64,000 bases of DNA from an uncultured Clostridia bacterium (GCA_934501535.1 CAKSUM010000002.1:1-64000), one strand, 5' to 3'; positions 8,644-16,926 are shown, counted from the first letter of the stretch. A program made the numbers and translations. The notes: generated from the letters alone by a model not told the origin.

Positions 8644-8946
8644 ATGTTGACAAGCAAACAGCGCGCGTATCTGCGTGCACTGGCTAATGGTATCGACCCG
8701 ATTTTTCAGATAGGAAAAGGCGGCGTGAGCGATGAACTCATCAATCAGCTTGCCGGCGCGCTGGAACTGCGCGAGCTGATTAAGGTGCGTATTCTTGAAA
8801 CGGCTATGCTCGATACAAAGGAAACCGCAAACGAGGTTGCCGCGCGCTTAAAAGCCGACCCTGTGCAGGCAATCGGCTCGAAATTCGTTATATACAAGCG
8901 TGCGAACAAGGAACAGCACAGAAAGATAGAGCTGCCGAAAAAATGA
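8644..8946 (+). CDS. yhbY: YhbY-type CRM-domain RNA-binding protein
   Basis: 100-aa single CRM/CRS1-YhbY domain protein that associates with pre-50S ribosomes. It shows the family GxxG-like loop in GKGGVSDELI and the opening LTSKQRAYLRALAN. AAAGGA precedes the ATG. It starts 15 nt after typA, another 50S factor, and its stop overlaps the nadD-yqeK start by 4 nt (ATGA), the order commonly seen in Firmicutes. Confidence 0.93.
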   Translation: MLTSKQRAYLRALANGIDPIFQIGKGGVSDELINQLAGALELRELIKVRILETAMLDTKETANEVAARLKADPVQAIGSKFVIYKRANKEQHRKIELPKK

Positions 8947-10064
8947 TGAAAATTGGTATTTTGGGCGGAACTTTCGACCCTATTCACAACGGACATTTAA
9001 AAATGGCACAGGCGGCACTTTCGGAATATCACCTTGACAAGGTGATGTTTTTGACGAGCGGTAATCCGCCGCACAAACGCGGCAGGAAAATAACCGACGC
9101 TAAAATCCGTCACATCATGGTAAAGCGCGCGATTGCGGATAATCCGCGGTTTGAGCCGTGCGACTGGGAGATAAAACGCAGCGAATATTCATATACTCTG
9201 ACAACGCTGCGCCATTTCAGAGAAATCTGCCCCGATGATGAAATTTACTTTATTATCGGCGGTGACTCGCTGCGCGATTTTCATTCCTGGCACAAGCCCG
9301 GGGAAATCCTTAAATTGTGCACCGTTTTGGTCTATGACCGCACCGGCGGTGTGATTGAGTCGGACTTTGCAAAGCAGATACACGGCGGAAAAATAGATAT
9401 TTCCGCAACCGAAATCCGGGAAAAGGTCAGCCGCGGCGAGGATATTTCAGGTCTTGTTCCGGCGTGTGTGAACGGCTTTATCATGCGGAATAACCTATAT
9501 AAAAATGTCCCCGATTTTGAGGCAAAGCTCAAAACCATGCTGAAGCCGGAGCGGTTTGTTCACAGCCTCGGCGTACGCGATACGGCAGTCAAAATGGCGG
9601 AAATTTTCGGCGCAGACATCGAAAAAGCACGGATTGCCGGGCTTTTGCACGATAATGCCAAAAATATGCCCGATATGTTCGAGCGCTGCGCGGATCTGGA
9701 GGTTGAGCTTGATGATTTTGAGCGCCGCAACCCCGCGCTGATACACGCAAAACTGGGCGCCGAAACTGCTAAGTGCGAATTCGGAATCTGCGATGACGAA
9801 ATTGTGAGCGCAATCCGCTGGCACACGCTCGGAAGAGTGGGTATGACGCTCTTGGAAAAAATAATTTTTGTCGCCGATTTGGCGGAGCCCAACAGAAATT
9901 TTGCCGATTTGGAATACGTTCGCTCACTCGCTTTTTCCGATATTGACAAGGCTGCGGCGGAATGTATGCGCCGCGTTATCGAAGTGAACACCGAACGCAG
10001 GTGCGAAGTACACCCGTCATCCCGAAATATATTGAATTGGTTGGAAAAACAGATAAAATCTTGA
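8943..10064 (+). CDS. nadD: NadD-YqeK fusion: nicotinate-nucleotide adenylyltransferase plus HD-domain Ap4A hydrolase
   Basis: 373 aa. Residues 1-190 are NadD, which makes deamido-NAD from nicotinate mononucleotide and ATP: nucleotide-binding motif GGTFDPIHNGH near residue 7, then FIIGGDSLRDFHSWH and the ISATEIR motif. Residues about 195-370 match YqeK, an HD-domain phosphohydrolase that symmetrically cleaves Ap4A: HSLGV, LLHDNAK (the HD pair), HAKLG and IRWHTLG. In Bacillus these are separate adjacent genes; here they form one polypeptide, as in some Clostridia. It is translationally coupled to yhbY. Whether both activities are kept is inferred from intact motifs. Confidence 0.93.
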   Translation: MMKIGILGGTFDPIHNGHLKMAQAALSEYHLDKVMFLTSGNPPHKRGRKITDAKIRHIMVKRAIADNPRFEPCDWEIKRSEYSYTLTTLRHFREICPDDEIYFIIGGDSLRDFHSWHKPGEILKLCTVLVYDRTGGVIESDFAKQIHGGKIDISATEIREKVSRGEDISGLVPACVNGFIMRNNLYKNVPDFEAKLKTMLKPERFVHSLGVRDTAVKMAEIFGADIEKARIAGLLHDNAKNMPDMFERCADLEVELDDFERRNPALIHAKLGAETAKCEFGICDDEIVSAIRWHTLGRVGMTLLEKIIFVADLAEPNRNFADLEYVRSLAFSDIDKAAAECMRRVIEVNTERRCEVHPSSRNILNWLEKQIKS

Positions 10065-10127
10065 TTTATTGTGCAATATTAATAAAAATGCAAATGAGAA
10101 TTTGTCAAATGTTTTACACCTTTTTTC

Positions 10128-10156
10128 TTGCAATTTTTATTGGTATATGGTAAAAT
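10128..10156 (+). promoter_or_regulatory. Promoter upstream of a secreted-protein gene
   Basis: TTGCAA (10128-10133) and TAAAAT (10151-10156) with a 17-nt spacer, 50 nt before the start at 10207. Confidence 0.65.
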
Positions 10157-10206
10157 ATTAATATAGATGATAAATTCTGATGATGTATAGGAAAAGGAAG
10201 GATTAT

Positions 10207-11013
10207 ATGAAAAAGATTGCATTAGTCCTGTGCGCGGTAATGACATTTTCGTGCATGAACAGTGTTTTTGCGGCTGCTACGTCAACCGATGCGACAAACA
10301 GCAGAAATACTACAAAAATATTTACACAAAATAAAAATGGTGATATGCCGAGTTTCAGAGCAGGTGATACTCTGAGTTTTGACGTGTCAGGTTTGGCAAC
10401 AGGTACACAGCTTACCGTTATCAGCTATAAAGTAAGCGGCGAAATCGGTAATGACACAGTTCAGTACATAGACCAGAGAACCATAGGCAACACTCAAGAT
10501 ACGGTTCAGTATAAAATCCGTGATATAGAAGACGGTATCTACTGTGTTTCCGTAAAAGACGGCAACGATGATGCTGCATATACTCTTTATTACAAAGTCG
10601 GTACACCGAAGTATGAAGTTGTTAAGGGCACGGACGAAGCTGCAAGCGCTGCAACCGATTACTATGTAAAGGTGGAGAGGACAACTGAAACCGGAACTGT
10701 TTATTCGGTAGGTTATTTAGGAAAAGCTCATTTCAAAACCGACGAATTGGCATTTGACGATTACGGTATAAAGGGATTTGGTTTTAAATATTCGATTGAT
10801 GGCTACGAGGATATGGATGTTGCTCCGACGTCTGCGCAGGCTGCTGAACTGCAAAAACAGATTAGCGAATTTATGCAAAAACATGAGGGAACAGGAGAAT
10901 TTGACTTCTACTACATTAACACTATAAATAATGTTCCGAATACAGACGTAAACAACATTACAGCTAAGGCAACAATGTATAACAGTGATGGTACTATCAC
11001 TGTTGAGCAATAA
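10207..11013 (+). CDS. Secreted protein of unknown function
   Basis: 268-aa exported protein. The signal peptide ends at about residue 24 (SVFAAA). The mature part is rich in Thr, Asp, Asn and Tyr, and the middle looks beta-rich with segments such as AGDTLSFDVSGL and DGIYCVSVKDGNDDAAYTLYY, which resemble a beta-sandwich domain. I do not recognise a named family. The start at 10207 is set by AAGGAAGGA just upstream. The 65-aa SGG-motif gene follows 12 nt after its stop with a strong ribosome-binding site, so the two are co-transcribed. Confidence 0.7.
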   Translation: MKKIALVLCAVMTFSCMNSVFAAATSTDATNSRNTTKIFTQNKNGDMPSFRAGDTLSFDVSGLATGTQLTVISYKVSGEIGNDTVQYIDQRTIGNTQDTVQYKIRDIEDGIYCVSVKDGNDDAAYTLYYKVGTPKYEVVKGTDEAASAATDYYVKVERTTETGTVYSVGYLGKAHFKTDELAFDDYGIKGFGFKYSIDGYEDMDVAPTSAQAAELQKQISEFMQKHEGTGEFDFYYINTINNVPNTDVNNITAKATMYNSDGTITVEQ

Positions 11014-11025
11014 GGGGGTGACGGT

Positions 11026-11223
11026 ATGAGGAAAGTATATGCAAAACCGTCATTTGATGTAGAATTGTTCCGCACTGAAGATATATTGGTTGTAAGCGGT
11101 GGCGATGCATTTTCACAGAAAATTATAGATGGTGTGCTTACGCTTGAAGACGGCACTAGGATCAATATTGCTGACGGTCAGGTTCTTCAAAGTATAGATT
11201 ACAAAGCATTTGTACAAAAATAA
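11026..11223 (+). CDS. Small SGG-motif peptide, 65 aa
   Basis: The N-terminus (MRKVYAKPSFDVELFRTED, then ILVVSGG) aligns without gaps to the 38-aa product at 41199-41315: both have MxKxY, a Pro at position 8, Phe at 15, Asp at 19 and SGG at 24-26. The C-terminal part (DGVLTLEDGTRINIADGQ) differs. AGGGGGTG precedes the ATG and a terminator follows, so the gene is real. Such small proteins are widespread in gut Firmicutes and resemble leader-type precursors, but no maturation enzyme is adjacent. The function is unknown. Confidence 0.7.
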   Translation: MRKVYAKPSFDVELFRTEDILVVSGGDAFSQKIIDGVLTLEDGTRINIADGQVLQSIDYKAFVQK

Positions 11224-11234
11224 TAATAAAAAGT

Positions 11235-11265
11235 ATTCACCTGTATATCGGGTGAATATTTTTTT
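11235..11265 (+). terminator. Terminator after the SGG peptide gene
   Basis: ATTCACC (11235-11241) pairs with GGTGAAT (11251-11257), followed by ATTTTTTT. Confidence 0.85.
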
Positions 11266-11291
11266 GGAAAATCTGTACGGCGGTAATATTT

Positions 11292-11326
11292 ACACCTCAA
11301 AAGCGGTTGCTTTTGGGGTGTATTTT
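11292..11326 (+). terminator. Second hairpin, backup terminator
   Basis: Thirteen-bp stem with one G-T pair (11292-11304 with 11309-11321) and a 4-nt loop, followed by a short T tract. Confidence 0.65.
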
Positions 11327-11375
11327 CATGCCGCACATGTACATATTTTTTTATTTTTTCTGACCGGCAAAGGCA

Positions 11376-11404
11376 TTGACATATACACACAAAAGGTGTA
11401 TAAT
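11376..11404 (+). promoter_or_regulatory. Consensus promoter of the antiporter gene
   Basis: TTGACA (11376-11381) and TATAAT (11399-11404) with a 17-nt spacer, a perfect consensus. The 60-nt leader that follows contains two copies of AATAAATAGGTTCA (near 11402 and 11434). Confidence 0.9.
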
Positions 11405-11469
11405 AAATAGGTTCAGGGTAAATACATTCGGAATAAATAGGTTCAAAATAAACGGAATAGGGTGTTACA

Positions 11470-12660
11470 ATGGAAAAATACAGTGTACTGAGAGAAATTG
11501 CAATTATTATTGTGGCTGCAAAAATTTTTGGACTGCTTGCGCGCAAATGCAAAGCGCCGCAGGTTGTAGGTGAAATCATCGCCGGACTTATAATCGGACC
11601 TTGCCTTTTGGGGTGGGTTCAGCTTACTGATTTTATCGGCGAATTGGCGGAAATCGGCGTTATTCTGCTCATGTTTTCCGCCGGACTGGAAACCGATTTA
11701 CGCGAATTGGTCAAAACCGGTGCGGTCGCTTTTGCGGTCGCATGCTGCGGTGTCGCAATTCCGCTTGTCGGCGGCGCACTTTTATATATGGGGTTTTACG
11801 GCTCGGCTCCGTGGGGGAGTGAGGAATTTTTCCGCGCCGTATTCATGGGCACCATACTGACCGCTACATCGGTCAGTATTACAGTCCAGGCGCTGCGCGA
11901 GCTGGGTTACCTGAAGGGAAGAGTGGGCACCACCATTATGAGCGCCGCTATTATCGATGATGTTATCGGAATTGTTGTGCTAACATTCGTAATCGGATTT
12001 AAAAATCCCGATGTTCACCCTATGAACGTTGTCCGCAATACGCTGCTGTTTTTCGTCTTTGCCGCTGTAATCGGTTTTGCGGCATACAAATTTTTCAAAT
12101 GGTTTGACGCACGGCATCTGCATACACGGCGTGTTCCTATTTTGGGACTGGCATTCTGTCTTGCTCTGTCATACCTCGCCGAACGCTACTTCGGCATTGC
12201 GGACATTACCGGGGCATATGTTGCAGGCATTATTCTGTGCAATATCCGTGACAGCGAATACATCGCGAGAAAAATGGATATTAACTCCTATATGCTGTTC
12301 GGGCCTGTTTTCTTTGCGAGCATCGGGCTGAAAACTAATATTGACAACTTCAACATGTCAATTCTGCTGTTTTCAATCGGATTTGTTATTGTAGCGCTTA
12401 TAACTAAAATTGTCGGCTGCGGTCTGATAGCTAAAATATGCCGTTTTTCCGCCCCCGATTCACTGAAGGTCGGCGTTGGAATGATGACGCGCGGCGAGGT
12501 AGCGCTCATTGTTGCTCAAAAAGGTCTTGACGTCGGCTTATTAGACCCCGTATACTTTACATCGGTAATTTTGCTGATTATTACCTCGTCCATACTTACT
12601 CCGATTTTACTTAAGCTGCTGTACACAAAATTCCCGGAAAAAGCGGTAAAATCTGCATAA
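11470..12660 (+). CDS. CPA2-family cation/proton antiporter
   Basis: 396-aa integral membrane protein with about 12 hydrophobic segments, matching the Na+/H+ exchanger domain of Kef/NapA-type proteins. Diagnostic stretches are the N-terminal CKAPQVVGEIIAGLIIGP, LMFSAGLETDLREL, the ion-site region SAAIIDDVIGIVVL (paired Asp as in electrogenic antiporters) and MMTRGEVALIVAQKG. It ends after the membrane domain, without the KTN/TrkA-C cytosolic domains of KefB/C. It is monocistronic, with a consensus promoter and a terminator. Whether it moves Na+ or K+ cannot be told; the DD motif favours Na+. Confidence 0.88.
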   Translation: MEKYSVLREIAIIIVAAKIFGLLARKCKAPQVVGEIIAGLIIGPCLLGWVQLTDFIGELAEIGVILLMFSAGLETDLRELVKTGAVAFAVACCGVAIPLVGGALLYMGFYGSAPWGSEEFFRAVFMGTILTATSVSITVQALRELGYLKGRVGTTIMSAAIIDDVIGIVVLTFVIGFKNPDVHPMNVVRNTLLFFVFAAVIGFAAYKFFKWFDARHLHTRRVPILGLAFCLALSYLAERYFGIADITGAYVAGIILCNIRDSEYIARKMDINSYMLFGPVFFASIGLKTNIDNFNMSILLFSIGFVIVALITKIVGCGLIAKICRFSAPDSLKVGVGMMTRGEVALIVAQKGLDVGLLDPVYFTSVILLIITSSILTPILLKLLYTKFPEKAVKSA

Positions 12661-12666
12661 ATGCTG

Positions 12667-12708
12667 CGATATACGGCGGATTGATTTTCTGTCCGTATAT
12701 CGTTTTTT
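12667..12708 (+). terminator. Terminator between the antiporter and deoR-type gene
   Basis: CGATATACGG (12667-12676) pairs perfectly with CCGTATATCG (12693-12702), followed by six T residues. It serves the plus-strand antiporter and sits at the 3' end of the convergent regulator gene. Confidence 0.85.
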
Positions 12709-13396
12709 ATATTATGATAATATCATCGGCATCTTCACTGCGGCATAGGGTATAAACCTCTTTTCTGTGCAGCTTCTCTTCTGTAAACAAAAATATGCTT
12801 TTCTGTGCATTCTGCATCACAATCTTCCTCACCGATGTCTGCCGCAGGTCAATATCGCTGATAATTCCGTCATCGGACAGTGCGCTCGATGAAAAAAACG
12901 CAATGTCCACATTAATGCTGCGTAAAAATTCTTCGGTGAGGCTCCCAACACTGCACATATCACGTTCAAAGTATTCGCCCCCGGCAAATATGCAAGGAAT
13001 ATGATACTTCGACGCCAGCAGCAGCCCCTGCACGGAATTTGTTATCAGTTGGATTTGTTTATAGTCTGCGAGCAGCGGTATTATATACAGGCAGGTCGAT
13101 GAACTGTCGATAAATACGCTCACTGCGTCGGCAAGATATTTCTTCGCGTGCTTTGTTAACCGGCTTTTCTCCTTTGAATGAAGCAGCTTTCTCTCACTTA
13201 TCGGCGTAATGTCATCATCAACATACACAGCGCCGCCGTTATACCGCTGCAAATATCCGCACTTTTCCATTTCCGCAAGGTCGCGCCGCACCGTCATTTC
13301 GCTGACATAAAAGTGCTTCGCTATTGCTTTCACCGACATTCTTTTCTTTTTCGACAGCAGCTCCAAAAGCTCCGATTGTCTTTGCGTCAGTACCAT
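12707..13396 (-). CDS. DeoR-family transcriptional regulator
   Basis: 229-aa repressor-type protein. Residues 1-57 form a DeoR winged HTH (TQRQSELLELL, then VSEMTVRRDLAEME and the family GGAVY motif); residues about 75-229 are the DeoRC ligand domain that senses a phosphorylated sugar. ATG 13396 is chosen over a start 54 nt upstream because GGAGG lies 8 nt before it. The gene is divergent from the YgjV-like gene and a 9-bp inverted repeat lies between promoter and start, so it probably represses itself. The effector is unknown. Confidence 0.9.
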   Translation of the reverse strand: MVLTQRQSELLELLSKKKRMSVKAIAKHFYVSEMTVRRDLAEMEKCGYLQRYNGGAVYVDDDITPISERKLLHSKEKSRLTKHAKKYLADAVSVFIDSSSTCLYIIPLLADYKQIQLITNSVQGLLLASKYHIPCIFAGGEYFERDMCSVGSLTEEFLRSINVDIAFFSSSALSDDGIISDIDLRQTSVRKIVMQNAQKSIFLFTEEKLHRKEVYTLCRSEDADDIIII

Positions 13397-13421
13397 TTTT
13401 TTATCCTCCGTTTGTGAACTA

Positions 13422-13452
13422 AAATGTTCGTTTTTAAACATTACGAACATTT
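13422..13452. promoter_or_regulatory. Inverted-repeat operator, probably for the DeoR-type protein
   Basis: AAATGTTCG (13422-13430) and CGAACATTT (13444-13452) are perfect 9-bp arms 13 nt apart. They lie just downstream of the predicted deoR transcription start and about 70 nt before the divergent gene, so binding could block the regulator gene and perhaps the other. Confidence 0.7.
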
Positions 13453-13472
13453 ATTGACTTTTTTCTTTATTT

Positions 13473-13501
13473 ATTGTATCATATGTTAGTAGATTTTTCA
13501 A
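13473..13501 (-). promoter_or_regulatory. Promoter of the deoR-type gene
   Basis: TTGAAA (13501-13496) and TACAAT (13478-13473) on the minus strand with a 17-nt spacer. The inverted-repeat operator lies immediately downstream. Confidence 0.7.
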
Positions 13502-13524
13502 GGACAAATGAGGAGTGAAAACAC

Positions 13525-14058
13525 ATGAATAGTTTATGGTATGACATCTTGCTGCACAGCGTTGGGTTTTTGGGGATAATTGCAAGCATTTTATCCTTTC
13601 AGTGCAGAAAACACAAACCGCTTATCCTGTTCCGCAGCGCAAACGAAGTTTTATTCGCGGTTCAGTACGCCATGCTCGGCGCATACACAGGTATGGCGAT
13701 GAATTTAATCGGCACCGTCCGCAATCTTATTTTTGCGGATATGGTTGAAAAACGCAAGAATACTACGCCGGTTCGTATTCTGTTCAGCGCGCTGTTTTTA
13801 ATTTTTATCGGCTTTACCTGGTCGGGGATGAAGAGCGTTCTGTTCGGTTTCGGAAAGGTTGTTACTACCTTTGCCTACGGAAGCAGCAAAACCTCCGTTG
13901 TTCGCATCATGACATTTTTCACAAGCTGCACATTTTTCATATATAATTTTATGGTTAAATCATACGCCGGCTGCGTGTGTGAGTTCTTCACACTCTGTTC
14001 GATTATTGTCGGAATTGTCAGACTCGATGTTATGAGGTTATCGAAAAAGGCAGCATAA
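13525..14058 (+). CDS. YgjV-like inner-membrane protein
   Basis: 177-aa membrane protein with about six hydrophobic spans resembling the Imp-YgjV family (uncharacterised). The typical opening is present: HSVGFLGIIASILSFQCRKH and LFRSANEVLFAVQYAMLG. GAGGAG precedes the ATG. It is divergent from the DeoR-family gene and could be its target, but the operator is closer to the regulator. No biochemical function is established for the family. Confidence 0.75.
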   Translation: MNSLWYDILLHSVGFLGIIASILSFQCRKHKPLILFRSANEVLFAVQYAMLGAYTGMAMNLIGTVRNLIFADMVEKRKNTTPVRILFSALFLIFIGFTWSGMKSVLFGFGKVVTTFAYGSSKTSVVRIMTFFTSCTFFIYNFMVKSYAGCVCEFFTLCSIIVGIVRLDVMRLSKKAA

Positions 14059-14079
14059 AATTCACATATGCACATTATA

Positions 14080-14129
14080 AAACCGCACTGACTGCACCTT
14101 TTATGCATATCAATGCGGTTTATATTTTT
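14080..14129. terminator. Hairpin between ygjV-like gene and phage repressor
   Basis: AAACCGCA (14080-14087) pairs with TGCGGTTT (14114-14121) across a 26-nt loop, followed by a T-rich tract. The long loop lowers confidence. It marks the left edge of the phage-derived cluster. Confidence 0.5.
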
Positions 14130-14133
14130 GCCT

Positions 14134-14775
14134 TTACCCCAAATTGCTTGAGAACATAACGGCTTTTCCCAAAACGCGGATATGACTGAGCGCCTCACCT
14201 TCATACACCAGCGGCTGATATTTCGGATTTTCGGCATAAAGAATTATCTGCTGCACCTCCGGATAATAATAGAAACGTTTCAGCGTTACTTCATTGTCAT
14301 TCACAATTACCGCTGCGATTTCTCCGTTTTCAACCGTACTTTGTTCACGAATGAACACCACGTCGCCGTCAAGAATACGTGCATTTATCATGCTGTCACC
14401 GTGCGCGGTCAGACAGAAATCCGCATGTATCGAATCACTTACTTCAATAAATGTTTCATACTCGCGGTCGCACATTTGCGGCTCGCCGCACGGGATTGAA
14501 CCCAACATCGGTATTTTTTTCGTTTCAATAGGACGTAAATCATAACGCATCATATCGTTCATATTGACGCCGCGCGCCTCATATCCCATAAGATAATCCA
14601 GCGTGACATTGAAAAAATCCGCTATTTTTTTCAGCACCTCGTCCGACTGCGGCTTTTTTCGCTGACCCTGTTCATACATTCCTATTGTACTCTTTGAAAC
14701 TCCCAGTTTCTTTGCAAGCTCCTCCTGTGACAGACCTTCGCGTTTTCGCAGGTCTCTTAGTTTGCTCCCGAACAT
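14134..14775 (-). CDS. LexA-like phage repressor (XRE HTH plus S24 peptidase)
   Basis: 213 aa. Residues 1-62 form an XRE-type helix-turn-helix (LSQEELAKKLGVSKSTIGMY). Residues about 85-213 are an S24 self-cleavage domain with Ser128 (GDSM) and Lys166 (TLKRF), 38 residues apart as in LexA; Cys96-Gly97 is the likely cleavage site. RecA-activated self-cleavage should induce the particle genes after DNA damage. The start at 14775 follows AGGAGG. It faces away from the structural genes, with four dyad operators in between. Confidence 0.92.
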   Translation of the reverse strand: MFGSKLRDLRKREGLSQEELAKKLGVSKSTIGMYEQGQRKKPQSDEVLKKIADFFNVTLDYLMGYEARGVNMNDMMRYDLRPIETKKIPMLGSIPCGEPQMCDREYETFIEVSDSIHADFCLTAHGDSMINARILDGDVVFIREQSTVENGEIAAVIVNDNEVTLKRFYYYPEVQQIILYAENPKYQPLVYEGEALSHIRVLGKAVMFSSNLG

Positions 14776-14830
14776 TTTTTTCCTCCTATTGTGCAGCGCA
14801 CGTATCTTTTTTTGGTTTTTCGACACTTTT

Positions 14831-14860
14831 ATTATATACTCTGTAATGCGATTTTGTCAA
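14831..14860 (-). promoter_or_regulatory. Repressor promoter
   Basis: TTGACA (14860-14855) and TATAAT (14836-14831) on the minus strand, spacer 18 nt. The first operator lies 6 nt upstream of its -35 box, a position that could allow autoregulation. Confidence 0.8.
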
Positions 14861-14866
14861 TATAAA

Positions 14867-14980
14867 CCACATAGCGTGGAGAAAGTTTGGTGATATTACA
14901 CAAAATGTGGAAAAGTTTTCCTTACACTCTTGACAAATCACACGGAATGTGGTTTAATATAAAAGAACCACGAAACGTGG
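14867..14980. promoter_or_regulatory. Four-operator immunity switch
   Basis: Four 13-bp dyads of the form (C/A)CACNNNNNGTGG: 14867-14879, 14898-14910, 14940-14952 and 14968-14980. The outer two are perfect in the CCAC/GTGG arms. The third fills the spacer of the rightward promoter exactly, so bound repressor would shut off the structural genes. Centres are 31, 42 and 28 bp apart. They are the likely binding sites of the adjacent XRE/S24 repressor. Confidence 0.85.
14930..14958 (+). promoter_or_regulatory. Rightward promoter of the phage structural genes
   Basis: TTGACA (14930-14935) and TTTAAT (14953-14958) with a 17-nt spacer that consists of operator 3 plus its flank. No other strong promoter was seen before the terminase genes. 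Confidence 0.8.
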
Positions 14981-15058
14981 ATAACGGCTTGAGTAAAGCG
15001 TACGGGGAATTTTGCTTATTTATACGGACTTTGATTAATGGGAAGGAAGTGATGACAG

Positions 15059-15271
15059 ATGAAGGTTTATGAAGATGTTATGCGCGCCGAACGGTGCCGC
15101 ACCATGAACTACGGTGCAGATATTGATGATGAAAGCGAAATGCATTGTCCCATCTGCAACAGCGACGAGTGGGAATATCTGTTCCGCAACAGCTACGGCG
15201 ATATTATCGGCTGCCAGGACTGCGTCAGCAAGGTGTATATCGAAGAAATTACCGGTCAGATTTTTTCATGA
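15059..15271 (+). CDS. Small zinc-ribbon-like phage protein
   Basis: 70-aa protein with two CxxC pairs (CPIC near residue 30 and CQDC near residue 52), a probable structural zinc site. The rest is acidic. It is the first gene after the rightward promoter and is preceded by GGAAGGAAG. Similar small proteins precede terminase genes in Firmicutes phages; the function is unknown. Confidence 0.65.
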   Translation: MKVYEDVMRAERCRTMNYGADIDDESEMHCPICNSDEWEYLFRNSYGDIIGCQDCVSKVYIEEITGQIFS

Positions 15272-15335
15272 CAACATGCCTGCTTGAATATCTTGCGGCA
15301 ATTACATCGAATTTTACAACGAGAGAGGGGAATGC

Positions 15336-15779
15336 ATGAAAAAAAATGATTTCTGGACAGAAGAAGAAGGAATTACACTCATTGCGGCGTGGCGCAGGGA
15401 CGGCATGCCCGTAAATGAAATTGCACGCAAAATCGGCGTGAAGCTCAGAACCTTGCTCCGATGGGAACGATGTTCGCAGGAGCTTCATGATGCACTGGCG
15501 GAAAGCCGCGAGCATGCCGATGCAAGCGTCGAGGCGGCTCTTTTAAAAAAAGCGCTCGGATTTCGTACCACAGAGGAAAAATACGTTGTCAAAGCCGACG
15601 GCAAGGAGGAAATTACAACCGTGATTAAAGATGTTCCTCCCGATGTTTCCGCGGCTTCGGTCTGGCTTAAAAACCGCAGACCCGACAAGTGGCGCGACAA
15701 GCCGGGCGAGGGAACGGCTGATACCTTAAAAAAACTCGACAGTATTTTAGGAGGTATCGATGCTGAAGCTAACCGATAA
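15336..15779 (+). CDS. terS: Phage terminase small subunit
   Basis: 147 aa. The N-terminal half is a helix-turn-helix (DGMPVNEIARKIGVKLRTLLRWE) for recognising DNA to be packaged; the middle is helical and charged; the end contains NRRPDKWRDK, typical of small terminases. GAGAGGGG precedes the start. It overlaps the large-subunit gene by 20 nt, supporting the pairing. In cellular DNA-packaging elements this subunit decides what DNA is loaded. Confidence 0.85.
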   Translation: MKKNDFWTEEEGITLIAAWRRDGMPVNEIARKIGVKLRTLLRWERCSQELHDALAESREHADASVEAALLKKALGFRTTEEKYVVKADGKEEITTVIKDVPPDVSAASVWLKNRRPDKWRDKPGEGTADTLKKLDSILGGIDAEANR

Positions 15780-16926
15780 GCAAAAGGAATTTTGGACGCA
15801 CGCAAATCACCGGTGGAATATTAAGGAAGGCGCAACACGAAGCGGAAAAACATATCTTGATTACTTCCTTATTCCCAAAAGAATACGTTCATGCACCGGC
15901 GCAGGGCTTACGGTTCTTCTCGGCAACACAAAGGGGACACTAAACCGAAATATTCTTGAGCCTATGCGCAGTATTTGGGGCGATGAGCTGGTCGGTCAAA
16001 TCAGCAATGACAACACGGTCAGGCTGTTCGGCAGAAAATGTCATGCGCTCGGCGCAGATAAGATTTCACAGGTCGCGCGCCTGCAAGGTTCGGGCATTGA
16101 ATACTGCTACGGCGACGAGGTTACAACCTGGAACGAAGATGTTTTCGCTATGTTAAAATCCAGACTGGACAAGCCCAATTCGATTTTTGACGGCACCTGC
16201 AACCCGGACAGTCCGAACCATTGGCTGCTCAAATTTTTGGAAAGTGACGCGGATATTTTCCGCCAGCACTACACAATTTATGACAACCCGAATCTGTCGC
16301 CGGAATTTGTCAGAAATCTTGAGCTTGAATACAGCGGAACCGTGTATTTTGACAGGTTCATTCTCGGGAAATGGGCATTGGCTGAGGGGCTGGTTTATCC
16401 GATGTTCAACCGCAAACAGCATGTTTTTTCTGACATGCCGCCCGAGGGCGAATATCATGTTTCAATCGACTACGGCACGCTTAATCCGTGCAGTATGGGA
16501 CTTTGGTGCATCTCCGGCGGTAAGGCGTGGCGGCTCAGAGAATTTTATCATGACGGAAGAAAACAGCGCCGCCTGATGACCGACGAGGACTATTATAACG
16601 AACTTTTGAATTTGGTTGGGGACACACAAATTCAGAGCGTAATTATTGACCCGTCTGCCGCGAGCTTTATCGAAACAATCCGACGGCACGGAAACTTTAC
16701 CGTAAAAAAGGCAAAAAATGCCGTTCTTGACGGAATACGCTACACTGCGGGGTTGATTTCAGGCGGCAAAATTATGATAAATGAATCCTGCGGCGATATA
16801 CTGCGCGAGTTCGGGGCATACAGCTGGGACGATGCGGCGGAATGTGACCGCCCCATTAAAATGAATGACCACGCTATGGACGATATGCGCTACTTTTGCA
16901 ACACGGTACTGAAGAAAATTTGGTAA
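15760..16926 (+). CDS. terL: Phage terminase large subunit, PBSX family
   Basis: 388-aa DNA-packaging motor and nuclease. The ATPase half has Walker A EGATRSGKT near residue 23 and a Walker B region YCYGDEVTTWNE. The RNase-H-like nuclease half shows SIDYGTLNPC, VIIDPSAASF and DHAMDDMRYF, giving the expected acidic triad. It matches the short PBSX-type Terminase_3 family. GGAGG precedes the ATG inside terS. Both catalytic centres appear intact. Confidence 0.93.
   Translation: MLKLTDKQKEFWTHANHRWNIKEGATRSGKTYLDYFLIPKRIRSCTGAGLTVLLGNTKGTLNRNILEPMRSIWGDELVGQISNDNTVRLFGRKCHALGADKISQVARLQGSGIEYCYGDEVTTWNEDVFAMLKSRLDKPNSIFDGTCNPDSPNHWLLKFLESDADIFRQHYTIYDNPNLSPEFVRNLELEYSGTVYFDRFILGKWALAEGLVYPMFNRKQHVFSDMPPEGEYHVSIDYGTLNPCSMGLWCISGGKAWRLREFYHDGRKQRRLMTDEDYYNELLNLVGDTQIQSVIIDPSAASFIETIRRHGNFTVKKAKNAVLDGIRYTAGLISGGKIMINESCGDILREFGAYSWDDAAECDRPIKMNDHAMDDMRYFCNTVLKKIW

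Noticed and set aside
14887..15072. 61-codon open frame over the phage operators
   Set aside because: It covers two operators and the rightward promoter itself and would start upstream of the transcription start; no ribosome-binding site.
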